51,658 nt of DNA from Gnetum montanum (Eukaryota > Streptophyta > Gnetopsida > Gnetales > Gnetaceae), in contig MNCI01025527.1 of assembly GCA_015680685.1 (NCBI GenBank), forward strand, positions 1 through 51,658. Reading direction: 5' to 3'. Below, one piece after another: positions 23,280 to 33,825 of the stretch; positions within the stretch are counted from its first letter, which is position 1; each line of letters starts with the position of its first letter. The notes beneath the pieces were generated by a model that was given only the letters and a program-made list of their open reading frames with translations, made no database searches and was not told where the DNA came from. A program made the position numbers and the translations under genes.

Positions 23280-24107
23280 TGATGAGTGGTAAGGTACCCC
23301 TACACTCAACCATACGAATACAAGCGTTTCACTCATGATCCGGTTGAACTCCACAGATGGGCTAGTTGTGGTGTCTAGATAGTTACTCATTGATCACAGT
23401 TCATTGTCTTCCCACCTAGATTAGTATTGGCTTTGTCACATATGGTTTAGTTCAGAGTGAGGTTTATGATATGTTCCTAAACTAATGCTACTCCTGAAGG
23501 CAATGGAAAATAACTTTAATTAGGATAAGAAGAAAGGGAGAGAGAGTTAAGCTAAGAGGAAATAGGGGGAGAGAATCTAAGCTAGCCTAAGTGCGATGAG
23601 CATATGTTCCTTAATCATCTGTACACATCTTAGGGCTCATGCATGACTACCACTGGGACTACCAAGCACATGGCCCAAGTACACTACTGGGATACCAAGT
23701 AGTCACACGTAGATGCTCGTGATTAAGTCGTACTCATTCCACATTTAATAAAAATAATAATTAAGTAATTAAACTAAATGAATGTTGCAATGATGAAGTA
23801 ATATCAATCTTTATTTCTGGTCATGTGCATGTCCAAGTACGTCACACTCGAATAAAGGATGTCGTACAATTACAAGCATCACACTATGGGCATGCACTGG
23901 GAGAAAGGGTTGAGAAAGACTAAAAATGATAACTAACTTCTAAAACTGACTCCTATCTAACTGACTTCTAACTTCTTTCCCACTCCTTACACCTACATGT
24001 GTATTTATAAGCCTACAAAGGAGTCATGATGTCATGTATGTGATATTGTAAGCCAGGTCACGATATCACGTATGCAATATCACGACCCAATGCATCACGA
24101 TTCATCA
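23280..24107 (-). repeat. 3' LTR of element C
   Basis: 828 bp, plus-strand edges TGATGAGTGGTAAGG and GATTCATCA. Aligns with the 5' LTR at 30438 (first about 560 bp, then from 31931). A minus-strand TATA box lies at 24001-24010. U3 carries repeated GATATCACG/CGATATC words at 24030-24095. Confidence 0.9.
24001..24010 (-). promoter_or_regulatory. TATA box in the 3' LTR of element C
   Basis: GTATTTATAA on the plus strand is TTATAAATAC on the minus strand; the equivalent region of the 5' LTR has been deleted. Confidence 0.65.
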
Positions 24108-24116
24108 TACCCCCAC
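24108..24116 (-). promoter_or_regulatory. Polypurine tract of element C
   Basis: TACCCCCAC on the plus strand, read GTGGGGGTA on the minus strand, immediately precedes the LTR start TGATGAATCG. Confidence 0.8.
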
Positions 24117-24308
24117 GACTGAATAAAAACTCGTTCTTGAGTAAAAAAAATGATAATGAGCCTAATTAATTACACAATGGATAGGTATGGAATTATTAAC
24201 TGACTAAGGATTTATTCATGCCACAGTGGAGAACTCGATAGAACAAAATTAGGACACAACATAGAATTACAAAATTACAAAATTGCAAAATTGTAAACTT
24301 TATTCTGC

Positions 24309-27014
24309 TCATGTGGTTCCAGGTGGCGGTGGCTCCTCCATGGGTTGCTTCCCCTTGTCCTCTACTCTAGGTTTGGAAATTTGATTACTCTGAAGTAGTG
24401 CCTAGAGCTTTTCCTCTTCCGTTTGAGGGTCCAATGCCATCCATGTTAATGCTCCAATGTTTGATGGAGTCGACACCTCCCATGGGCATAGTAGTTGTAG
24501 GAACATCTTATTTTCTTTGATGTACTAGACCACAAACAACTGTCTTTCCTCCTCATAAGCTCTAGCTTTATCCTTGAACTTTTGGAAATTTGTAAGCCAT
24601 CAAGCCAAGTCTGCTGCAACATCTTTTTGGCCTTGGTAGCTAGTATTAACGACCTCTAGTTCAGAATTTGCGACCTCTAGCCTCTGCAACGTTTTGTTGT
24701 GCTCCACAAATTCTACTTTATATTTGCAATAGGTGATAGCTACCTACTTCTCGAGCTCTATTCTTAGGAACCCTATTGTCAACATGGCTAGATTGACATA
24801 CCACAGGTTTGCCAACTCCATGTACTTTGTGAGGTCTTAAATCTATAGGTCCTAGCTTTTAAGTTTCACCTAGTGGAAAAATGCATATGTGTCCAATATG
24901 GCCCACCAATTAGTGTGTTGAGCACTAAAGGTGTTGATGTGGGCCTTGGCCATATGGATCTCCTTCTCAATGACTTGATTATACATTCCCAACTAGTCTC
25001 AAGAATGCTCCTTTAACTCCTCATGCCGCTTGGCCTCATTTTTCCATGCGCTTATTTCAATGGATGTCTTTTGATGGATGGATTCTCTTTGGCCAAATGG
25101 TTCATGTCCTGGTTAACCCTAATCAACTGTTCTTGTAATTTCTAGAATTTTTCTTCGAGAACATTCTTCTATTTCTCCACAGTGGTCAACTTGAGATTAT
25201 CTACAACAAGCTATTTATTCTCCTCCTATAAGGCTATGAGTGCCTTGGCGTGTGTGTAGGTTTGCATTTGTGCCTTGGAGGCATCCCATTCAACCTTCTC
25301 TTTCTCCTATGCCACTCTTTTATTGTCTACCAATAGTTTATTAAGTTGCTCTATCCTGAAGGTATCCAGCTGGTCTACGGGAACAAACTGAGATGGGTCC
25401 CATTGTGCAGCTTGTAAGGTTATGAGCTTTTCTTGGAGTTTTTCCAATTCCACTTCCACGTGCTAAGCCCTAATCTCTGCCATGAACAACTTTCCCTTGG
25501 TGGAGATGAGGTTTGATTGTGCTGCCATGAAATCTTGTGGGATATCAAACAAGGATGTCATTACTTGTCCTGTTTGCAGCAATTGATCAAGGACATCCTT
25601 ATGCTTTGCAGGAATCATTGAGGGACCAACCAAAGTTTGAGCATCCCGTGCTCCTGTGAAGTTTTTCGGTGGCACAATAGGGACATTGAATGATTCTTTA
25701 ATATGGTCTATGACCACTTCTGTTGCTCCTATTGTAGCCTGGTGTTGCATGACCACCACTGTGGCCCCTTCACCAGTCTTGAGTTGCACCTGAAAGGATG
25801 CAACATTCCTTGAAATCTATTGTGACCAATGAGTCTCCTCTCCTCCTATTTGAATGGACACATTACCCCATGCATGATCAATAGAAACCATGGGTCATAC
25901 GGTGTCGTCGATGATGTGGAAGAGATTTTCATCATCAAGACTTCCCCAACTGGCCATCTCAGCAATGGCCTTGAGGTGGCTCATTAATGGTTGGTAATCC
26001 TATGGTGGTCGCAGTGGTTGGTCTTGCTAGCTCATGTTGGGTCCCATGCTTGGAAGTTAGCTAGGCCCCATAGTTTGAGTTGTAGTGGGCCCCACTATCT
26101 ATTCTTGCTCCTGTTCTAGCTCCAATGTCTCACTAGAACCTTTCCTTAGAGCTAGTGGCTTTAGCAGTTCAGTGAATGAAGCATTTTGGGCTCTTCTAAG
26201 GATGTCATTGGTGTACCCTAGAATACTAGCACGTTTGCACAGATTCCTCATGAGACAAGGGAAGGGCAACACAAACTTCCCTATCTTGCTTTCTTCAAAC
26301 CACCTTAAGATCTCCATGAGATATCGATGAGAAGGTTTGCATTAGCTTTTCCCATCAATATCGCACTTCCTCTTGCTGCATATGTTGAAATTATTTTCAA
26401 TCCTCTCATGGGAAAAATGTGATAAGCATCAATCTTGAAGTATATCCTTTCTTCCAATGTCAACTCTCCATATGTCTTGTCTTCTTTACCGTATGCCCTA
26501 TCCAACCAAACTCTTCGTGCATCAGGATCGAAGCAAGTGGATAGGTGAGCAACGTTTGGCCCTACATCTAGAAGGTTCAGTACTTCTGAGATGGCTTTGG
26601 CATAAAAATCCACAAACACACCACAAATGTCAACTGTGGTGCCTTCTTCCTTATTGTGCCAAAATTGGTACGTTTCTCCTAAGTACCAGGCACCATTTTC
26701 AGAGAGGATAGGCCATAATAGAGACCCTTTGAGTTGGTCCCTAATAGCCTCAGGAGAAAACTCCATGAAAGGTCCAAAGTTTAATTCCATGATCACTGTA
26801 GCTGATGTGGACTTTTCACGGATGGCTTGAACACACTCTGGGGGAAACGTGAGTTGTTGTCCCTATTCAGGAACTATAGCAACTCCTCCTTTAGCCTATC
26901 CCAATTGTTCAGTAGCAAGAGTCTCTTGATGGATGTTGAATGATTGCACCTCTTGGTCTACATGTTGTTTGGGAATCACTTGTCCTCTACTTCTCCTAGG
27001 TCTCTTGGACACAC
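24309..27014 (-). pseudogene. Third ORF of element C (env-position gene of unknown function)
   Basis: About 900 codons with a few stops and frameshifts. N-terminus at 27014-26800 is basic (SKRPRRSRGQ, NLS-like). A globular domain at 26800-26100 is open for 163 codons (LGETYQFWHNKEEGTTVDIC, DPDARRVWLDRAYGKEDKTY, ERIYFKIDAYHIFPMRGLK); a frameshift at about 26310 leads to ESKIGKFVLPFPCLMRNLCK. A middle block at 25789-25470 (TGARDAQTLVGPSMIPAKHK) precedes coiled-coil heptads at about 25460-25050 (VELEKLQEKLITLQ, IEQLNKLLVDNKR). The tail is EDKGKQPMEEPPPPGTT, stop at 24309-24311. The globular block loosely resembles the uncharacterised domain downstream of pol in plant Athila-type elements; I would not assign a function. 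The upstream acceptor suggests expression from a spliced RNA. Confidence 0.7.
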
Positions 27015-27714
27015 CTTGAAGACACAAAAAAAAAGGTTAATGGTGTCAAATCTAGAAATGAAAGGCATGAAGAGTATGAGAAAAAAGGACATGTGTTGGT
27101 ACATAGGAACATGTGATTTATAAGGATAATAAGGAAAAGAAGAACATTGGGTATGCAATACTTGGAGGTTGTAAAATGATGTGGTGATATGCAACAAGTA
27201 CAAATTACAAAAGTCATGCAAGTGGGTCCTCCCCAAAGCAGGTTCCAACCTATAATGCCCTTGTGTAACCACACCTTAAAATGTCCGTAGGCACTAGAAG
27301 GGTTAAATATAATCCACACCAGTTCCACAAAACACACACATGTAGATACCAACATGATGAGGTATGAATTCAATGCTATATAAGACACAAGTCACAAATA
27401 CATGGATCGTGGGATGAGGTAAATTGTAGAAGGGATTATAGAGATTGGGACATGAGATAACTAACCTAGGGAACAATGAATTTTGTGTGTAAGGCATGAT
27501 TAGTGTGTCATTAGCTCGTCACTCAAAAATTAAGACCAAGTCCATTCCTCCAATGAATGACATCCAATTGTTGCTTCCCATGATGGACAACCATAAGAGC
27601 ACTGTGATAGCAAGGCGTATGATCACTTGGCATTTCGTTCAAGGGAGGAGTGATTTTTCTTTGTGGCACTCGTGTTTTTTTTATGTCAATGCTTAATCCA
27701 GAGAAGTTGCCTAC
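27015..27714 (-). other. Candidate 700-nt intron before the third ORF of element C
   Basis: On the minus strand the right edge is CTGAAG followed by GTAGG (donor at 27715/27714). The left edge is a ten-T tract, then GTGTCTTCAAG at 27025-27015 (acceptor). The exon edge on the acceptor side is in frame with the basic N-terminus, and an ATG lies just 5' of the donor in a compatible frame. Donor context is shared by one motif copy in element A (about 4045) but lost in B. Splicing is inferred only. Confidence 0.4.
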
Positions 27715-28369
27715 CTTCAGGCATGGGTGCATGTCTTTCCAATGGGGCCCCCTAAAACAACATTGGGTTTTCTTGATTAAGTGCCTTTATGACTCTTACT
27801 TCCATTTCTCGTTAGATCTACAAGGATCTTAGTACACCCAAGCTGCATGGTAACTCCCACAGATGTCACCAAAGAGAATCCACAAGTCCCCTTGATGTCA
27901 CACCCTGGCCATTTCCTCTTGGTCCATCCTTCTTCGTTCTAGGTATAATGAACATAAAATTACTTTAAGTTTTAATGATTAGGAATATCATTGTACCCAG
28001 AGTAGAACCTCTTATTCATAGAATGCGTGGATGGATGTTGTGGGTTGGCTATCCAAATAATTAGTTACCTGAGACTTGATAACATAGAGCAACACCTCAA
28101 CCAACAAGTCACATGAGTGTTTTATCCATAGATGAGATTACTTAAAAAAAGATAAAAAGACAAAAAAGACAAAAAGATAAAAAGACAAAACAATAAATTG
28201 AAAAATGAAAAATGGGAAACAAAAAATTATAAAATTGAAGAAAATGAAAAATATTTATTAATCCTACTTGTTAGAATGGAGGATACCCCCCATAACTGAA
28301 TGGTTGAGCATAGCTAGGATTAATAAATGAAAAATTGGTATCCTTGCATGTTGGAAATATTGGGACTCA
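27715..28369 (-). other. Conserved spacer of element C
   Basis: Non-coding; matches parts of 20020-20500 (B) and 3850-4420 (A). Contains a purine-rich A/AAAAG block at 28141-28260 and a second PPT-like stretch, TACCCCCCATAACTGAAT at 28284, similar to the 3' PPT and its flank at 24108. Confidence 0.5.
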
Positions 28370-30305
28370 GTCATATCTAAACCACTGGGTCTCTTTTGAT
28401 GTGGTGGTTGGAACGTACCCCAGGTGGTTCACACACTTGATTATAGTAAGCATAGTCGGGAAATTTATGAGATGTAGTTAATTGATGAGGAGTTGACCCA
28501 CTATGGCACTCATGACTGTAAGATGGTATGGAAGGATTAGTATGTCTTCCTACATGGCAATCTTCATTTGGCCCCATAGTTGTTGGAGTATTGATTGGTG
28601 GCCCAGAGAAAGTAATATGAGGTGTTGGGTTTGTGGAGGAAGATGCACCACAGTGTTGGACTTGTGCTAGGTTGGAGGATACAGTGGTCTCGGAACTGTG
28701 TTGTCCCTTCTTACGGTCATGTGTAAAGAAGGGATGCCTTCAATGTTGTAGAGGGTTCCCACTACTATTGATAGTAGAAGGACAAGTAACATTTGTGGGT
28801 TGATGTTGTGGTGTAAACCCTTCTAGTACAAGTGGTGGCGATGTAGAAGGAGGTGAAGGATGAGAATATTGAAATTAAGGAGAAGTGTAAGGTACCTAAG
28901 GTGGTGGTCCTGTTGGAAAGGATATGGATTGATAGTATTGAGGAGAATGATAGTAATGTGATGAGATAGAGGGTGTTGACCTTGTGGGGAAAATAGGATG
29001 TTGGACTTGATAAGCACTTAAATTCGGATGGTATGAAGGGTGTGACCAGTTTGGGGGTGGCCTCCCCCACGACTGGGATTGTTGCCACTGTGATTGAACA
29101 CAGTATCTCTGTACAAATTCTAGGTGTAACATTCATCCCCAATGCTCATGAAAATGTGACAAGATTGGCCCTTGGCCCTTGGGGTGATTGTACAGGAAAA
29201 TGTTACATTAATATGTATGATTGGTAGTTAAGTTCTTATCCTCTTCTACCCTTCTTTCCAATTGTCTAAAGGTTTTTTGTCCTATTTCTTGGTTCTTCAT
29301 GACTCTACCTCCAATAATGTTGGCATATTCTCCACATTTTTCATGCATCCATTCCATCATCTTATTGTTATTTGCCTCAATTTCATCCAATGACTGTAGT
29401 ACTAGCAAAGATGATTCCACCTCCTTGCGGTGGGTTGATTTCTCCTCTTTCTTATCATGGGCCCTTGTTGATTTAAGGTTTTCGGCCTGTTGATATTTTT
29501 CAATGTTCTCCCATTTAGCCATTTCTCCTTCTTCTTTTGCTACCTGCTTAATAAGCTCTTGGACTTGATGGGTTTGTAGTTCATATAGTTGACCTCGAGC
29601 ATACATCCCTAGGGTTTCCCTAGTTTCATTACAAAGCCCATTGATGATATGGTACATTAGCCTTTCCTCAGAGAACCCATGGCCTGGGCAGTTATTTAAT
29701 AATACATAATATCTATCTAACGCCATGTCCAAGGGTTCATGTTGTGCTTTTTTCCACTCTTGGATTTGTTTCCTCAAGGCTGACACTCATGCGTAGGTTT
29801 GATATCTTTCATTGAAGAGTTCTACCATTCTTGGCCAACGTCAAATTGATTTTGGTCTTAAGGACCTGTATCATACTTTTGCGTGGCCAACGAGTGTCAT
29901 AGGAAAGAGCTTAAGTTTTTTCCATCCATTATCAATGTTGTTCCATGCATAGGCATTGTGGAAGGCTTGTAAATGTTATTGTGAGTCTAAATTATAGCCT
30001 CTTGAAAACTTAGGAAAGTTGTTTAAATAGAGCCTGGGTAGATGACTCTCTTTGCGATGCCTATGGGATATTCGAATAGCCTCTTGTATATGCATTAGGC
30101 TTGTAGTGGCTAGTAGGGGTTCATCGTCACTGGGTATGTTATGCATTCATGAGTTGGGATGATGTTGTCTTCATTTATGTTCATAGGAAACCCCTACATT
30201 AGATTGAGTACTCCAAACTTCATCTTCATCATTATATAATTCGTTGGTTCTCCAATGAATTTCCGTACTAGTTGTTGCATTATCATAGTCTTGTGAGAGA
30301 GACAT
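28370..30305 (-). pseudogene. Gag of element C
   Basis: Starts at the ATG at 30305-30303 (MSLSQDYDNATTSTEIHW), 113 nt downstream of the PBS. The retrotransposon gag domain occupies about 30090-29560, with LKLFPMTLVGHAKV then a stop replacing the Trp of the WYR motif, VELFNERYQTYA and a 192-codon open piece at 29786-29208: MALDRYYVLLNNCPGHGF, NGLCNETRETLGMYARGQLY, helical QVQELIKQVAKEEGEMAKW. The zinc knuckle (about 29190-29140) has lost two Cys (CNIF..H....G). A Pro/Ser/His-rich tail continues to about 28370. Compared with B, the Arg/Ser-rich N-terminal segment and the acidic C-terminal helix are missing. Confidence 0.85.
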
Positions 30306-30418
30306 TGTTGTGAACTTGTGTGTGATTTATTTGCAATTATTCCTTTCTAAAAGATATATCATGAATAGTTTGTTACAAAGATCTTGTATGATGTAACTAA
30401 TCTAAATAACTAGCATTG

Positions 30419-30436
30419 TCCCTGACAACGGTGCCA
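30419..30436 (-). promoter_or_regulatory. Primer binding site of element C
   Basis: The minus strand reads TGGCACCGTTGTCAGGGA, one base from the LTR edge. It differs from the Asp-tRNA 3' end complement used by Athila elements (TGGCGCCGTTGCCGGGGA) at three positions, all transitions. Confidence 0.9.
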
Positions 30437-31001
30437 ATGATGAGTGGTGAGGTACCCCTACACTCAACCATACGAATATGAGCATTTCACACATGATTTG
30501 GTCAAACTCCATAGATGGGCTAGTTGTGGTATCTAGATAGTTACTTGTTGATTGTAATTCGCTGTCTTCCCACTTGGACTAGTATTGGCTTTGTCACATA
30601 TGGTTTAGTCCAGAGTGAGGTGTATGATATGTTCCTAAACTAATGCTACTCCTAAAGGCAATGGAAAATAACTTTAATTAGGCTAAGAAGAAAGGGAGAG
30701 AGAGTTAAGCTAAGAGGAAATAGGGGGAGAGAATCTAAGCTAGTCTAAGTGCGATAAGCATCCGTTCCTTAATCATCCATAGACATCTTAGGCCTCGTGC
30801 ATGACTACCACTGGGACTACCAAGTGCATGGCTTGAGTATGCTACTGGGATACTAAGTAGTCACACGTAGATGCTCGTGATTAAGTCATACTCATTCCGC
30901 ATTTAATAAAAATAATAATTAAGTAATTAAACTAAGTGAATTGTGCAATGATGAAGTAATCTCAATCTTTATTTTCAGTCATGTGCATGTACAAGTACAT
31001 C

Positions 31002-31925
31002 TGATGAGTGATGAGATAAATAGCACGCACGATCTGGTCGAACTCCGTAGACTTAGTGCCTACACGCCCCATGGAACACTTAGGGTTAATTATTTGTTGT
31101 CTTCCCAGACTTACTTGTAATTGTCACGGTGTATGTTTAAGTAAGTCTGAGGTATATGATTTTTATATTTTTTATGTTTTTATGTCTTCCATGCTAAGGG
31201 TGAAGGGTTGAGAAGCTAACTACTAACTCTATCTAATGACTAAGTCTAAATTACCTAGCATTAGCATCCATTCCCACTTACCATACACACCTTGAACCAA
31301 TGCAATCGTGGCTACCAAACACTAATCATTGCTGGGATCACCATGCATAATGCACGTGCTCGAAGTGGTCGTACTAAGGCACTTAACTAGGAGGAAAGGT
31401 TTGAGAGAATATAATCTAGCCTAAGTACGATGAGCAGCCAATTCCTTGACTAAGCGTACACATCCTTGTGCATGACTACCACTGGGATTACTAAGTGCAG
31501 ATCCTGAATACGCCACTGGGTTACCAAGTAGTCACACGAGATGCTCATAATCAAGTTGTACTCATTCCACATTACTAGGAAAACAATAAATAACATTAAA
31601 TAAAATCCTATTCCATGCACTACAAGGTTTATCCAGGAAGTTCATCTTTATTGCCGTACACAACTTGTGTCCAGGTACAATGTTTCTCGAATAAAGATCC
31701 ATTCACTTTAGGACTCCTACTGCGGGCACATGGAAAATATTCTATCTCTAGAGTGATCAATTTGCCAGAGTTTTCCTACCTCTAGCTAGGATTCAGAAAT
31801 AAGGGAGAGCCGCCTCTTATTTATAGATATGAAGACGCACTGCGATATCATGTATACGATATCGTAGGGGAAGACATGATATCGCATACGCGATATCGCG
31901 GCCCATGCAATATTGCATCCCATCA
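31002..31925 (-). mobile_element. Solo LTR of the same superfamily, nested
   Basis: 924 bp, plus-strand edges TGATGAGTGATGAG and GCATCCCATCA, flanked by perfect 5-bp repeats ACATC (30997-31001, 31926-31930). The 3' LTR of C has a single uninterrupted site here. A minus-strand TATA box lies at 31818-31826. The interior contains two related segments in tandem (about 31180-31385 and 31386-31600). U3 carries palindromic CGATATCG words (31846-31905). Confidence 0.92.
31846..31905. repeat. CGATATCG palindrome array in U3 of the solo LTR
   Basis: Reads ATACGATATCGTAGG, CATGATATCGCATACG, CGATATCGCGG in succession: four GATATC cores in about 60 bp, two of them full 8-bp CGATATCG palindromes. Weaker versions occur at 24030-24095 and 12960-13000. 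Position upstream of the TATA box suggests protein-binding sites. Confidence 0.65.
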
Positions 31926-32069
31926 ACATCACACTTGAATAAAGGATGTTGTACAATTACAATCATCACACTGTGGGAATGCACTAGGAGAAAGGGTTGA
32001 GAAAGGCTAAAAATGATAACTAACTTCTAAAACTGACTCCTATCTGATTTACCTCTAACTTCTTTCCCA

Positions 32070-33626
32070 TGTTGTGTTCATATGCTAAAGAACATTTAAT
32101 AGTACTTTGGTGTAGGGAGTCCTAGAAAGTGGCAATATATGAGAGGTGATGCAGCATTGTGATGCATTCATTTTGAAAAATATATGGATTGTTGGTTGTT
32201 TTTTAATATCTAGGCATGCATTGAAGATACCTAGGCTAGTAATACCTATTTATAATATGCATTATTTACTGTGAAAACATTTAGTTTAACAACAATCATT
32301 ATAGTGTTTTTCTAACGGTGTTTTGTGCAATCATTGGTGCTTTTCCCTTAGATATAAATCTTAGAAAATATTGTGTTGGATGAATTCAAACTTATGGCCT
32401 TCTTTATTTAATTACATTTGAGACCCTATGGATGGATAAGTTCAATTTCAACAATTTTTTGTATGATGCTTATATACCTCTACAGAATCTTATTAGGATG
32501 GAACCTGTGACTTGTAAAATGCAAGCCATATGCCTTAAATAACAAGTCACATGCCTTGAAAGTTTTTGAGGGACATAAAATTGCCATGAAAATTTTTGTT
32601 TGAGTTCTTAAAGGTATTGATGGGTTTGTTTACTTCCAATTTCACACATTCTATAATCTTTGACCATGTAAGTGAATCACACTAGTTATGATTATTCTTG
32701 TGTATGCATGTGGGCAGGGTGCTACATCATGAAAATTGTAAGGAGTCCATAAGTAAGGGATTTATTGAAGGCTTCACCTTAACTCCTAACTATACCATTT
32801 CTATTTATTCTCAGGCTGCAAATTACGAAATTTATTTTTGCAAGGGGACTTAAACATTTTGAGTTTTGTTGGATAATTTTTCAAATGCATTTAAACTCAG
32901 GAGTTGACTCAGAATAATTTTTAGGGGTGGTTTAATATTTCATGAACATATTTTGAGATTGTTACTTTCACAATTAAAATTGCTCAACTCTTGTGAGATA
33001 AAGTGTTGCCCAGATTTTAATTGAAGGTGGCAAGATGAACAAGTGAGCTTTTGTATGACAAGTGAAGAGCTTACAGCTGATTAAAGGCTCTCTCCTGGAA
33101 GATTTATAACCCATATATAATTACACATTCTATCATGGAACTTAACATAAAACATACGTAAAATGTACAAAGAAAGGTAGGCTACTCCAGTTGAACTATT
33201 TTGTTACTAGATTAGAAATTTAGAATTAAACTATTTAGTTGTGATTAGTCATTTTTTATAATCTTATTATGCTTAATCCTGTAATGAAATACTTGTTACA
33301 TTATATGCTTTTTTATGCTTAACCAAAAGCATTTTCATGTGAAATTCCATCTTTTAAAATTATTATCGTTATCTTTTTTGTATTTTAAGAGACACACCAG
33401 ATCAAAAAGGTTGCATGTTGAAGGACGGCTAAAGCTCATGCTAAACAGTGATGGATAAGTGGAGGAGGAAATGGAAACACATACAAAAAGACATGCTAGA
33501 ATACTTGTTGCTTTAGAAGTGCATGATCTTATTCTTTTGATTATGATACAATGTTTTTTCATGTAACCTTTTAATGGATCTGCAATAAATTCAGTTTTTC
33601 TAAGTTAGTTTTTTATTTTTTTCCAG
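32070..33626. other. Unassigned sequence
   Basis: No transposon protein, LTR edge or RNA gene recognised. Moderately AT-rich, with short unsupported frames only, including one on the minus strand at 33335-33562. It may be intronic or intergenic host sequence, given the exon-like blocks that follow. Confidence 0.4.
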
Positions 33627-33824
33627 CCTCCAGAACAACCTAAAAAATGAAATGATGAAAAGAAGATGCCTAAGACAAAGGTGGGTAGTTACAATTCAAG
33701 TCTCTTATGCATAACATGGTTAGCTATTTAGGATTTTACAATTTCTTTTTGGTTATTATGTTGTTTTTTTTTCAGAAACATAAAAAATGGAAAGGAAATT
33801 CCTAAAGATAAGGATGCTGAAATT
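33627..33824 (+). other. Two exon-like blocks of an unidentified gene fragment
   Basis: 33627-33680 is preceded by a T-rich tract and CCAG and followed by GTGGGTAG. 33776-33824 is preceded by a T-rich tract and TTTCAG and followed by GTGAGA. One frame is open through both blocks (with a codon split at the junction) and is Lys-rich (NGKEIPKDKDAEI in the second). Another frame of the first block has a stop. The blocks are short and no protein family is recognised; chance is possible. Confidence 0.25.
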
Positions 33825-33825
33825 G

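Larger units (their letters stand above)
23280..32069 (-). mobile_element. Element C: pol-less Athila-like element with gag and third ORF
   Basis: Best-preserved member. Minus-strand order: 5' LTR (30438-32069, with a nested solo LTR and truncated U3), PBS, leader, gag, spacer with candidate intron, third ORF, PPT, 3' LTR. Without the solo LTR it is about 7.9 kb. No pol motif is present between gag (ends about 28370) and spacer. The left flank is CCTAG (23275-23279); its partner on the right is lost with the U3 end. The insertion broke element B inside gag. Confidence 0.85.
30438..32069 (-). repeat. 5' LTR of element C, interrupted and truncated
   Basis: 30438-31001 and 31931-32069 together match 23280 to about 23982 of the 3' LTR. 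31002-31925 is a nested solo LTR. Similarity stops at CTTCTTTCCCAT (32069), so about 125 bp of U3, including the TATA box, are deleted: this copy has lost its own promoter. Confidence 0.85.

Noticed and set aside
26085-26830. Plus-strand frames opposite the third ORF of element C
   Set aside because: Shadow frames; the minus strand is the one matched in element A.
27523-27732. Overlapping plus- and minus-strand frames in the element C spacer
   Set aside because: They fall in the candidate intron/spacer that is non-coding in A and B.
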